Notes: a model not told the origin generated them from the letters alone. Counted from the stretch's first letter, positions 25,209 to 33,112 are shown. The stretch: DNA of 64,000 bases from Vulcanimicrobiota bacterium (GCA_017307785.1 JAFKGI010000043.1:1-64000), one strand, 5' to 3'. Translations and numbers: made by a program.

Positions 25209-26046
25209 TCGGCGAAGTATTGCCCGCCGCTCCGCGACCCGGGATCGTGCCGGTGGTATTCGTTCCACCCGGGGGCGTCATGGCGGGACGAGGGGCCTGG
25301 GTCAGGTTGGATCCGGTGGTCGAGTTGCTGCCGGTGGTGCGACTCAAGTTGCCCGGCGTCGTCTGGTTGGCTCCCGAGGTGATGTTGGAAGGGCTTGAGG
25401 AGTGGTTGCCGGTGGTCGTGTTCGTGCCGCCGCTCACGTTGGCGCCGTTCGTCATGTTGGCTCCCCCGCCCGAGCCGGTGATCGTGTTGGAATCGGTGGT
25501 GTTGCCGCCGCCGTTCATCCCGCTGGGATTGTAGCCACCTCCGGACGAGCCTTCCATGGTCGCCCCCGTAGCCGAGTTGTCTCCCAGGGCCTCGTGAGCG
25601 AAAGTGCCTTTGGCTTCTTTGATCTTGGTGGTCGCATCTACCACTCGGGAGTAGACGGTGGTCCAGTCATCCTGGCCGGGAATTTGGCGTTCGATGGTCA
25701 GGGTCGCTTTCTCGCCCGACTTGAGGGGATGTGCCTGCGTCCAGGAAACCACTACGGCATTGTCCCCGGGCAGTACGGATGGGGTCAGGTCGCCGTTGGT
25801 ATCCCCGTTGAGCGTACCCACCGTGTTGCCGTTGAGGGCCACCACGAAAGTGACGTCGGCGTGCCCCGCAACCACCGTCATCATTCGATAGTGAGTGACG
25901 TCAGGTGTAGGGGTTTCCGTGGGCGTGGGACTGGCCGTGACCGTTTGGGTCACTCGCGGGGTGGGTTGTCCACTGGCGTCGTCCGATGGTTTGGAACTGC
26001 AGCCGGCCAGCGCGGTGGCCAGAATGATCGCGTGCACAAGTTTCAA
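25198..26046 (-). CDS. lipoprotein with Asn/Thr/Gly low-complexity C-terminal tail
   Basis: A 282-aa lipoprotein starting at TTG 26046 (AGGAGG six bases upstream). The signal ends in TALAGCSS (Cys16). A Thr/Pro-rich linker (about 27-50) leads to a globular domain (about 52-150) with strands around FVVALNGNTVGTLNGDTNG and VVSWTQAHPLKSGEKATLTIE. Residues about 165-282 are almost only Asn, Thr, Ser, Gly and Pro and contain a dozen N-x-S/T triplets at roughly regular spacing (NMT, NVS, NIT, NQT, NLS, NLT). This tail is probably disordered and exposed. Family unknown. Confidence 0.75.
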   Translation of the reverse strand: MKLVHAIILATALAGCSSKPSDDASGQPTPRVTQTVTASPTPTETPTPDVTHYRMMTVVAGHADVTFVVALNGNTVGTLNGDTNGDLTPSVLPGDNAVVVSWTQAHPLKSGEKATLTIERQIPGQDDWTTVYSRVVDATTKIKEAKGTFAHEALGDNSATGATMEGSSGGGYNPSGMNGGGNTTDSNTITGSGGGANMTNGANVSGGTNTTTGNHSSSPSNITSGANQTTPGNLSRTTGSNSTTGSNLTQAPRPAMTPPGGTNTTGTIPGRGAAGNTSPITP

Positions 26047-26132
26047 GAGGCACCTCCTGTTTGCCCCACCCTACGCCTTTGCGGGTCTCCGGCCCAGACT
26101 GCATCGTCCTGGTCCCGTCAGGACGAAGGTAC

Positions 26133-26894
26133 CTACAGATAGCCTTTCTGATGGCGTCGCGGCAGGCTGACGCTGAGAGTGAACCCCTGGTCCAGCCGGA
26201 GTCGCGAGCGCCCTCCTAGCTGGGCCACGCGAGCGCGCAGGGTGGGCAGGCGACAGGGGCTGGCGATCTCATCCGTCCAGCTGGCTCGCCAGCGGGTCGG
26301 GCCGCGCTGGACTTGGAGCTGAACGTGTTGTGGACGGAGCGGACCGCGAGCCTCGGCTACTTCCTGAAAGACTCGGAAGAAAAGCTTTTCCAGTGGCGCC
26401 GGTGCCCGCTCAAATCGCTGCGTCACGTTTTGCCAACCGCCCAGATAGTCTTGTAGAGCGGCTTCCAAAGATTGGCCTTCCAGCAGCGGGTTGCGCAACC
26501 ACTGCGCCAATTCCGCCATTTCTCGGGCCAGTTCCCGCGAACCGTTGAGCGCCAGCGATTGAGCCGGTCCATCGTGGAGCGCCCCGCTCAGCCACTGGCA
26601 CATCTCGTCCAGGTCGGCCGGCCGCGGATAAGCGCGCTCCAGGCTGAGCGCCGCCCAGTGGAAGCGGGCGCGTAATTCCACTTCGCGGCATTGAAAATAG
26701 CCCTGCAAAAAATATTGGCGGGCCGTTTCCGTTTGTCCCATCAGGGCCAGGCGATAGCCTTGCAGCAGCAGCCAGACCATGCCACCTTCGGGTAAACGGG
26801 CCACGCCCTCGATGAATTCGCGACGACGCCGCCGATTTTCCAGGCAGTAGGGGAGTAGCCCCTCGAGGCGTTCAAGCTCGGCCCGCAATTCCAT
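26133..26894 (-). CDS. degenerate HisKA_3-type histidine kinase-like protein
   Basis: A 253-aa cytoplasmic protein. Residues about 40-90 look like TPR-type helices (ALMGQTETARQYFLQGYFQ). The segment CQWLSGALHDGPAQSLAL (His107) matches the phosphoacceptor motif of NarX/DesK-type kinases (HisKA_3: 'LHD...Q.L'). The region where the ATPase domain should be has kept only its size and C-terminal strands: the N-box Asn (in 'EA..NA..HA') and the glycine boxes are not found (FFRVFQEVAEARGPLRPQ). It may accept phosphate from another kinase or act as a pseudokinase. The ATG at 26894 is chosen because a longer form would overlap the divergent start at 26946. Confidence 0.6.
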   Translation of the reverse strand: MELRAELERLEGLLPYCLENRRRRREFIEGVARLPEGGMVWLLLQGYRLALMGQTETARQYFLQGYFQCREVELRARFHWAALSLERAYPRPADLDEMCQWLSGALHDGPAQSLALNGSRELAREMAELAQWLRNPLLEGQSLEAALQDYLGGWQNVTQRFERAPAPLEKLFFRVFQEVAEARGPLRPQHVQLQVQRGPTRWRASWTDEIASPCRLPTLRARVAQLGGRSRLRLDQGFTLSVSLPRRHQKGYL

Positions 26895-26945
26895 GCAGCC
26901 GCGAGTTCCCCTTAAGCCCTCAAGCGGCCTGCCGATATTGGGGGT
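26895..26945. promoter_or_regulatory. 51-bp divergent promoter region with CTTAAG and GATATT
   Basis: CTTAAG at 26911-26916 lies 35 bases before the ATG of the REC-HDOD gene and 17 bases before GATATT (26934-26939), which ends six bases before that ATG. CTTAAG ends 22 bases before the minus-strand start at 26894. The same geometry and the same length occur at 47297-47347. The GGGGG just before the ATG may help ribosome binding. Confidence 0.5.
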
Positions 26946-27905
26946 ATGCAACGCGTCCTTTTTGTTGACGATGAACCCTATTTGCTCTCTGGCCTACGAC
27001 GTATGCTGCGCGGGCAGCGTAAATGTTGGGATATGTCTTTTATCGAAGACCCCGTGGAAGCGCTCGAGTTTCTTGAGCGAGAGAAGGTTGATGTCGTGGT
27101 TTCCGACATGCGTATGCCGCGTGTGGACGGAGCCCAGCTGCTCAACCGGGTGCGCGAGATTCACCCCGAAACGGCCCGTCTGGGTCTGTCGGGCTTCTCC
27201 GAATCCTCGCTGCTGCTGCGCGGTCTCGGCTCTATCCACCAGTATCTCTCGAAGCCTTGCGAATCTGACCGTCTGGTCAAGGTGCTCGAGAGCATGCTGG
27301 CTGCTTCCGCTCGTCTCACTCCCCGGGCCCGCTGGCTGGTGGCCAGTTTGGGTGGACTGCCCTGCGGTCAGCACGCCGTCAGTCGTTTGAGTCGGGAACT
27401 GGAAGCCGTCGAACCCGATCTGGCCGTGCTTCAGTCGCTCATTTCCCAGGATCTCGGATTGGCCACCAAAGTATTGCAGCTGGTCCATTCCAGCTTCTTC
27501 GGCAATCCGCGCCAACTGGCCGATGTCGGAGAAGCCTGTCAGATGCTGGGCGTGGCCCGCCTCCAAAGCTTGCTGCGCCAGTCCGGATGCTTCGTGAGCG
27601 TGGAAGGAGTGCCCGAGCACTTCCTGATCAACTACGCGCACCAGGCCAACCTGCGGGCCCGCGCCCAGACCGAAGGCTCCGCCGACGCTCTGGTCGCTTT
27701 CCTGCGCGACATCGGCCAACTGGTTCTGCTGGCCCACGATGCGACTCCTTACTTGGAACTGCTGGGCAAATACCCCCACGGTCCCGAGCTTTGGGCCGAA
27801 GAACGTCGCCGCTACGGCAACAGCAATCCGGAACTGGCCAACTATCTGCTGACCCTTTGGGGATTCCCCGAAGAAGTCACCACCGCCATGTTGCCCTCGG
27901 AATAG
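26946..27905 (+). CDS. response regulator with HDOD output domain
   Basis: A 319-aa protein. The receiver (1-118) has Asp54 in VVVSDMRMPRVDG and the KP motif in YLSKPCE. The second half (about 135-315) is an HDOD domain, recognised by ISQDLGLATKVLQLVHSSFFGNPRQLADVGEACQMLG-type spacing (short segments SLISQDLGLATKVLQLVHS and ALVAFLRDIGQLVL). HDOD is an HD relative that usually lacks catalytic metal ligands and works by protein contacts in cell-cycle, motility or chemotaxis signalling. Divergent from the degenerate kinase gene, which may be its partner. Confidence 0.92.
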   Translation: MQRVLFVDDEPYLLSGLRRMLRGQRKCWDMSFIEDPVEALEFLEREKVDVVVSDMRMPRVDGAQLLNRVREIHPETARLGLSGFSESSLLLRGLGSIHQYLSKPCESDRLVKVLESMLAASARLTPRARWLVASLGGLPCGQHAVSRLSRELEAVEPDLAVLQSLISQDLGLATKVLQLVHSSFFGNPRQLADVGEACQMLGVARLQSLLRQSGCFVSVEGVPEHFLINYAHQANLRARAQTEGSADALVAFLRDIGQLVLLAHDATPYLELLGKYPHGPELWAEERRRYGNSNPELANYLLTLWGFPEEVTTAMLPSE

Positions 27906-27920
27906 GACCCTGCCGCCAGC

Positions 27921-27936
27921 TCTTGAAACTTCAAGA
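27921..27936. repeat. perfect inverted repeat abutting the start codon of the DUF1152 gene
   Basis: TCTTGAA, AC, TTCAAGA, immediately followed by ATG 27937. There is no Shine-Dalgarno. It could be a protein-binding operator or, in RNA, a six-pair hairpin with an AACU loop sitting on the translation start, in a 31-base gap after the REC-HDOD gene. Confidence 0.55.
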
Positions 27937-28869
27937 ATGCAGCAACCCTTTTTCGAGCGACTCCAATCCTCCGAGACGATTTTGCTGGCTGGAGCCGGCG
28001 GCGGCTACGATATCTTCTGTGGTCTGCCGCTCTACCACTGGCTTCGCGGTCAGGGGAAAACGGTCCACCTGGCCAACCTCTCTTTCACGAATCTGCAGCG
28101 TTGCCAGGGCGAATTTCCGGTGGACTCCCTGTTGAAAGTGGACCTGGATACGGCCGGTCCGCGCTTCTATTTTCCAGAGCTTCACCTGTGTTCATTCCTG
28201 GAAGGCACTCCCGTTTACGCTATCGAGAACGCGGGGGCGGCCGCCGTCCGCCGTGCCTATGATTGGCTGGTCGAGGAACTCAAGCCGGATACGCTGCTCC
28301 TCATCGATGGGGGGACCGACATTCTGATGCGCGGTGACGAAGAGGGTCTCGGTACCCCGGAGGAGGATTGCTCCAGCCTGCTGGCCGCCTGGGATGTTCA
28401 GGTTCCGGAGAAACTCATCGCCTGCCTGGGTTTCGGGATCGATAGTTTCCATGGGGTTTGTCACGCGCACTTTCTGGAGAACGTGGCCGCCCTCATTCGC
28501 GAGCAGGGCTTTCTCGGCAACTGGTGTCTCCACAAGCAATCGCCTGGATACGAGTTTTTCCGCGACGCCTGTGCCTACGCGTTCCGCGCCATGCCGGAGC
28601 GTCCTTCGATTGTCAACGGCAGTATCTTATCGGCTACAGAGGGCGAATTCGGTGACGTCCACAGCACCTCACGCACCCGTGGGTCGGAACTCTTCATCAA
28701 TCCGCTGATGTCGCTCTATTGGGGCTTTGATCTCGCGAAAGTCGCCGAGCGCAATCTCTATCTGCCGCGTTTGCGAGATAAGTTCTCGCGAAACGAAACT
28801 TCTCTGGCCATCGAAGAATTCCACGATTCTTTGCCCCGACATCGTGAGCCGCGCCTTATTCCGCACTGA
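27937..28869 (+). CDS. DUF1152 domain-containing protein
   Basis: A 310-aa cytoplasmic protein of the DUF1152 family (PF06626). The N-terminal glycine-rich ETILLAGAGGGYDIFCGLPL and the central LLLIDGGTDILMRGDEEGLGTPEED-type acidic segment are the family signatures (quoted strings shortened here: DGGTDILMRGDEEGLGT). The family has no assigned reaction; the pattern suggests a nucleotide-binding fold. It sits between two signalling genes on the same strand, but its link to them is unknown. The start codon directly follows a perfect inverted repeat. Confidence 0.85.
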   Translation: MQQPFFERLQSSETILLAGAGGGYDIFCGLPLYHWLRGQGKTVHLANLSFTNLQRCQGEFPVDSLLKVDLDTAGPRFYFPELHLCSFLEGTPVYAIENAGAAAVRRAYDWLVEELKPDTLLLIDGGTDILMRGDEEGLGTPEEDCSSLLAAWDVQVPEKLIACLGFGIDSFHGVCHAHFLENVAALIREQGFLGNWCLHKQSPGYEFFRDACAYAFRAMPERPSIVNGSILSATEGEFGDVHSTSRTRGSELFINPLMSLYWGFDLAKVAERNLYLPRLRDKFSRNETSLAIEEFHDSLPRHREPRLIPH

Positions 28870-28890
28870 TAAATGTTCATATCAAGAGGC

Positions 28891-28896
28891 TAAGAT
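28891..28896 (+). promoter_or_regulatory. -10 element (TAAGAT) six bases before an ATG
   Basis: TAAGAT, ATTCCG, then ATG 28903. No Shine-Dalgarno and only 33 bases from the previous stop codon. A leaderless transcript is likely. No -35 is visible. Confidence 0.45.
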
Positions 28897-28902
28897 ATTC
28901 CG

Positions 28903-29661
28903 ATGCCTCCATCCGTGAGAACTCTGGACCAGGTGGCCAGCGACCTGCATTGGTGTGCCCCCTGGGCGCTTACCCTGTTTCAGGATTTGCTGGCCGAATA
29001 TCGCCAGCTTCTTCAGGAACAGCCGGAAGAAAAGCATCTGGAGCAGTTGCGCATTTACGAAGGCCGGGCACCGGGGCGGCGTCGTCAGTGCCATCCTCCG
29101 GTCGCGTTGGCTCGCCCTGGTTTGGAAGCGATCGTTCGGCAAGAAGTCCTGCGTCGAGGCCGGCGGCTGGCCCAGCACCTGGATTCCGCCCGCCTCACCG
29201 AAGGCGCGGAGGTGCGGGCTCTACTCCGCCAATTCGAGCAGCAGCAGCCGGAACGTCGTGGTCTGGACGGTCTGCCGCACTTGTTGCGCACCCTGCGTCG
29301 CCAGGGGGCTCAACTCGTCTGCCATCTGCGCAGCTGGCCGCTGGAATTGCCCGACTTGCTTTCGGAAATTGCCTACGAAATCGTGGCCGAGGGCCTGCGC
29401 AACGCTTTGCGTCACGGGGACGGCAGCCAGCGCGTCGCCCTTCAGGTGGAACTCCGCGACCGCATTCTTCGCCTGGAAATTCGCAATCCCATTCGGGGAG
29501 CTTTAAAAAAGAGCGGCAGCGGCCTGGGTTTGCGCCATCTGCGTTGGCGCGTCGGCAGCTGCCACGGTCGCTACCGCTTCCTCCAACAGGGCCGGCAGGT
29601 CCGCCTCCAGGTTCGCCTTCCCCTGCCCGATGACACCAGCGAGGACCCCCCTCGCCGATAG
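28903..29661 (+). CDS. HATPase-domain protein (LytS/NarX-like), lacking a clear phosphoacceptor His
   Basis: A 252-aa cytoplasmic protein. The C-terminal third is a histidine-kinase ATPase domain: N-box IVAEGLRNALRHG (Asn167), then ILRLEIRNPI where the ATP-lid Asp box reads N-P, and glycine box GSGLGLRHLRWRV (204 on). This variant resembles LytS/AlgZ-type ATPases. The preceding helices (about 75-130) have no H-box, so autophosphorylation on an internal His is not obvious. The degenerate kinase at 26.1 kb has the opposite set of parts (His present, ATPase lost), so the two could work as a split kinase. ATG 28903 follows a -10 element by six bases. Confidence 0.7.
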   Translation: MPPSVRTLDQVASDLHWCAPWALTLFQDLLAEYRQLLQEQPEEKHLEQLRIYEGRAPGRRRQCHPPVALARPGLEAIVRQEVLRRGRRLAQHLDSARLTEGAEVRALLRQFEQQQPERRGLDGLPHLLRTLRRQGAQLVCHLRSWPLELPDLLSEIAYEIVAEGLRNALRHGDGSQRVALQVELRDRILRLEIRNPIRGALKKSGSGLGLRHLRWRVGSCHGRYRFLQQGRQVRLQVRLPLPDDTSEDPPRR

Positions 29662-29675
29662 CCGAAGGCACCCTG

Positions 29676-30551
29676 ATGCGATACCTGATCCTCGTCCTGT
29701 TGCTGACCGTGCCCGCCTGGTGCGCCCCTCGCGAATGGGAGATCAAAGCCGCCCACCGCAAAGCGCTTTTGGGCACGGGCCTGCCTCTCTACACTTTGCC
29801 GGAAGCCGCCGGGGTCACTTACCGCAAGGCCACCATCGAATTTTCTCCCGACTCCCGCTATTATCAGCTTCAGTATCTGGCTCCCGACGGTCAGGGCGTG
29901 GGCGATCCCCTGGTTTACTGCTCCAACCGCCGTTACGCGCTGACCAATGTGGGAAAACCTCTGGAATCCCAGCAAATTCTGGCCGGTCCGTTCGGCTCGT
30001 TAACCGTTAGCCGTTACAAAAAAGTATGCCGGACCGGCTGGCTGAGACGGCGTGGGGCCTGGGTTCAGATCGAATCTGAATGCGAGAATCTGGCCCGCTT
30101 CGGACAATTGCTCGAACAATTCCGGGTGACCCCGGGTCAGCCTCGCCGGGCCGCCCGCCAGGAGGCCATACGAGCCACCGGGCTGGATCTCTACGAGGTG
30201 CCGGGCCTTCCCGTTAAATTGACCACGATTGAATTCGATCCTTATCGCAACTGGAATGGATACGCCATCGCCTACACGGCCGGCGCAGCCCAGTTAACGC
30301 AAGATTGCACGCAGGGTGGCATCGGCGACGTGGGAACCGGATTCGAGACCGCCCGACGCGAAGCCGAGGTTCGCGCCGGCAATCTCCGCTTTGCGGCACG
30401 TATGGCGCCTGCCAGCTACCTCAAAGGCAAACCGATGATGTGCTATACGGAATGGTGCCGAATGTCCAAGGGCTTCCTGCATTTGCGCCGCCAGGGCAGC
30501 GACTTTGATGCCTTCCGCAACTGGATCTCGCAGTTGCGCAGAGTGCCGTGA
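29676..30551 (+). CDS. secreted protein with two homologous halves, unknown function
   Basis: A 291-aa protein with a signal peptide (MRYLILVLLLTVPAWCA). The mature part is an internal duplication: RKALLGTGLPLYTLP ... IEFSPDSRYYQLQYLA (about 28-70) and QEAIRATGLDLYEVP ... IEFDPYRNWNGYAIAY (about 163-206) align, and each half later has a pair of Cys residues (Cys81/Cys116 region; CTQGG and CYTEWC), suggesting disulfides. It follows the HATPase gene by 14 bases. No family recognised. Confidence 0.7.
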   Translation: MRYLILVLLLTVPAWCAPREWEIKAAHRKALLGTGLPLYTLPEAAGVTYRKATIEFSPDSRYYQLQYLAPDGQGVGDPLVYCSNRRYALTNVGKPLESQQILAGPFGSLTVSRYKKVCRTGWLRRRGAWVQIESECENLARFGQLLEQFRVTPGQPRRAARQEAIRATGLDLYEVPGLPVKLTTIEFDPYRNWNGYAIAYTAGAAQLTQDCTQGGIGDVGTGFETARREAEVRAGNLRFAARMAPASYLKGKPMMCYTEWCRMSKGFLHLRRQGSDFDAFRNWISQLRRVP

Positions 30552-30554
30552 CCG

Positions 30555-31730
30555 TTACCAGCTGATCGTTCCCTGATTCACATTGCCGATCAGAATGGTT
30601 TTGGGCGCCACCACTGTGCCCGCCGTCAGCGTGCAACTGTCCACCAGAGCGCCTGCTCCGATCACGCAGCCATCACCCAGAGTCGACCGAAAGACCACCG
30701 CTCCCGCCTCTACCTGGATGTTGTTTCCGAGGGTTGTAACTTGCGGAGATGGGGCGTTCAAGTCTTCGCCACCGTGAATGACCGAATGGAATCCGAACTG
30801 ACAGTTGGCTCCGACGCTGATTTCGCTGTGCTCGAGGGCATGTACCGTCACCTCGTCGGCGATTTGCAGTCCTGATCCGAAAGCGAAGGGGCCGCCTTCG
30901 TCGGCGCGCAAACTATTGCGTTGGCCCAGGCGATTCACGAAACTCAGGAAGGCTTCGCCGAAGCGAATGTCGCCGATAATGCGATTCGTATAGTTAGGAG
31001 CCCTGACCGGTTGGCCGGCAAAAGTCGGCACCATCTGCTGAGGATGAAGGTTGCTGACAGGGTCCGGACCGATGCCCGACACGGCACTGGGGTCGACCAG
31101 GGCCATTTCGTGATAGCCGTGAGCCAGATCGATGTTGACGGTGAGCACGCCCTGCATGAAGGTATCGTCGGCGGGGACCATATCGGCGACTTTGCCCAGG
31201 CTGTTGTCGTCGGCCTCTTGCTGACTGGTCACATTGCGCCCCGGCAGAACCTTTTTACCGCTGTGGAGGACGATGCCCGGGCCCAGGCGGGCGCGCGCGG
31301 CCACCATGGAGCGAGGCTCCATGATGGCGCCTTCGACCCGCGCATTGAAGCCCACGAAAGTCGGAGCCCCGTCGCTGGTGCCAAAAGTGACCGGCCCCAC
31401 CACGGAGCAACCGTGAGCTAGAATGGTCTGGGCCCCCATCCGAACTTCCCGCCCCAGGTCCGCCTGGATGCTGACATTGTCCTGAACATCGGACTTGTTG
31501 CCCACCACCAAACGGCTGCCGCCCAGCGAAATTTGGGAAAAAGGCGCGATGTAGACACTCTCGCCCAAAACCAGAACCCCCTGCATTCGCGCGGTGGGGT
31601 CCACAAAGGAAGCCTCGGTGGTAGCATTCCCGGAATTTTGATTGTTGTTCCAGGAAAGGTTGCTAGGGTCTTGGACCGATCCACAGCCTGCCAGGATTGC
31701 GGCCAGAAAAAGAGGGCGGAACTTGATCAA
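30555..31730 (-). CDS. lipoprotein with two gamma-carbonic-anhydrase-like left-handed beta-helix domains
   Basis: A 391-aa protein. Lipoprotein signal 1-16 (AAILAGCGS, Cys16). Domain 1 (about 41-210) follows gamma-carbonic anhydrase Cam almost throughout: VYIAPFSQI, VQDNVSIQ, MGAQTILAHGCSVVGPV, FVGFNARV, NVTSQQEAD and the C-terminal VNIDLAHGY. Domain 2 (about 250-391) restarts the helix with NSLRADEGGPFAFG, VTVHALE and FGFHSVIHGG. Counting Cam zinc ligands His81, His117 and His122: domain 1 has Gln89, His106, Val111; domain 2 has His297, Phe314 (with His315 beside it), His319. The Arg-Asp-Glu catalytic loop is kept only in domain 2 (275-278). A hetero-active site between the domains is possible. 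Confidence 0.85.
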   Translation of the reverse strand: MIKFRPLFLAAILAGCGSVQDPSNLSWNNNQNSGNATTEASFVDPTARMQGVLVLGESVYIAPFSQISLGGSRLVVGNKSDVQDNVSIQADLGREVRMGAQTILAHGCSVVGPVTFGTSDGAPTFVGFNARVEGAIMEPRSMVAARARLGPGIVLHSGKKVLPGRNVTSQQEADDNSLGKVADMVPADDTFMQGVLTVNIDLAHGYHEMALVDPSAVSGIGPDPVSNLHPQQMVPTFAGQPVRAPNYTNRIIGDIRFGEAFLSFVNRLGQRNSLRADEGGPFAFGSGLQIADEVTVHALEHSEISVGANCQFGFHSVIHGGEDLNAPSPQVTTLGNNIQVEAGAVVFRSTLGDGCVIGAGALVDSCTLTAGTVVAPKTILIGNVNQGTISW

Positions 31731-33112
31731 TCTTGCTGACTCCTATGATAGCGGGCCGCCAGATAGCCGCCCACGCCCAGAGCGAGGCAGGCTCCGCCGG
31801 CCAGCGGATTGTTGAAGAGGAACTGAGCCGACGGCACCACCACATGGTCCCAGAATGGCTCGACGGTGTTCTGCAATACTTTGCGCCCTGCCTGCTCCAG
31901 TCCAGGAATGGGCGTCCCGTAGCCGACTGCGCCCAGACCGCCGGCTGCCAACGTGACAGAAGCCAGGCCCTTGCCCGCCGCGTTCATCAGGTCGCCGCTC
32001 CGGGCCGAGTCGACTGCCGAGCGGCCGACCGCGTAACTGGTCAGGCCCAATCCGAGGCCCACTCCGGTCAGAGCCACATCGCCCAACAGGCCGGTTTTCA
32101 GACCGATCGACTCGGCGCCTACCGCCAGGCCCCCTGGAATCAATCCGGCCGCGGCCGTCAGTCCCAAGCTGTTGAGGGGACGAATTCCCGATTTTTGGAT
32201 ATCCTGGATGCTGGTCCGCAAAGCCGAGGCGCCGCCGCCGGTGAGAGCGGTCGCCAGCATCAGTCCGCCGTGGTCGGTGAGCAAGCCCTCGGTGGCTTTC
32301 AGGCCCAGGCCGTGTCCGGCCAACTGGACGCCGCCCAGACCGGCCGTCACCGCGCCCATTCCTTCAGCCAGGGTCACGAAGTCGTTGCCGCCTTTGCGGA
32401 AGTTCTGGACCGCTTCGTTGGCCAACTGGGCACCACCACCCGCCAGCAGCGTGCCTGCCGTCACGGCGCCCACACTCCCGGTGGAAAGGGCTTCGATGGT
32501 TCCGGTCAGAGCTTTTTCCATCACCGGAATCTGAAAGTTCCGCCCGATCAGCTCGGCTCCGCCCAGAGTCGCCGCCGCTGAAGTCACCGCACTGGCCACT
32601 CCCAGCGTCAAGTTGCGAGCTTTGGATTCGCCCTGGGCAGCCGCTTGGAAGCGCTGCACGGCAAATTTGCCGGCCGCCAGACCCCCGCCAGCGACGGCGG
32701 CTCCCAGCAGGGCTCCGCCGTTGTCGGCCAACTTGCCCAGTGGAGCGCTCAGGGCACGGTCCAGCACGGGGATATCTAGAGACATTCCCACCACCTGCAG
32801 GCCGCCTAACGTTCCGGCCACACCCGCGGCCAGCTTGGCGGTGCCCTTGAAAGGACGCTCCGGTAAATCGTTGACTACGGCGTCGTGGGCCGCCAGCGCC
32901 GAGACGGTGGCCAGCCCCATTCCCGCGGCCGGAACAACGCCGTACTGGGCGATTTTGGCGAAAACCGGCGATTGAGCCGAGGCTCCGGCCAGCACCACGG
33001 TGCCGGCTCCGCCGGCTACACCAGTGAGAACCTTGTTCTCGCGGACGATTTTACCGAATTTGCTGTGCTTCAGCTGCTGGTAGGGGGTGTTTACGGGCGG
33101 TTGGAGTTTCAT
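31727..33112 (-). CDS. Gly/Ala-rich multi-repeat putative membrane protein
   Basis: A 461-aa protein of unknown family. After a short basic head (LKHSKFGKIVRENK) the chain is Ala/Gly/Leu/Val-rich and composed of about six units of 65-78 aa (beginning near residues 15, 91, 167, 245, 313 and 376). Typical shared pieces: TLGGxxxxG, IPVxxxAL, GGGxxLAxxAVQxF, LGVASAVT. Each unit looks like two to three short hydrophobic helices. It ends with a helix and RYHRSQQD. The stop/start region overlaps the carbonic-anhydrase-like lipoprotein gene by four bases, so the two are co-translated. Confidence 0.65.
   Translation of the reverse strand: MKLQPPVNTPYQQLKHSKFGKIVRENKVLTGVAGGAGTVVLAGASAQSPVFAKIAQYGVVPAAGMGLATVSALAAHDAVVNDLPERPFKGTAKLAAGVAGTLGGLQVVGMSLDIPVLDRALSAPLGKLADNGGALLGAAVAGGGLAAGKFAVQRFQAAAQGESKARNLTLGVASAVTSAAATLGGAELIGRNFQIPVMEKALTGTIEALSTGSVGAVTAGTLLAGGGAQLANEAVQNFRKGGNDFVTLAEGMGAVTAGLGGVQLAGHGLGLKATEGLLTDHGGLMLATALTGGGASALRTSIQDIQKSGIRPLNSLGLTAAAGLIPGGLAVGAESIGLKTGLLGDVALTGVGLGLGLTSYAVGRSAVDSARSGDLMNAAGKGLASVTLAAGGLGAVGYGTPIPGLEQAGRKVLQNTVEPFWDHVVVPSAQFLFNNPLAGGACLALGVGGYLAARYHRSQQD

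Noticed and set aside
25198..26046. Repetitive DNA in the Asn/Thr/Gly-rich region as a repeat array
   Set aside because: The repetition is at protein level; the DNA units vary and do not form a regular array, and no CRISPR-like spacers are present.
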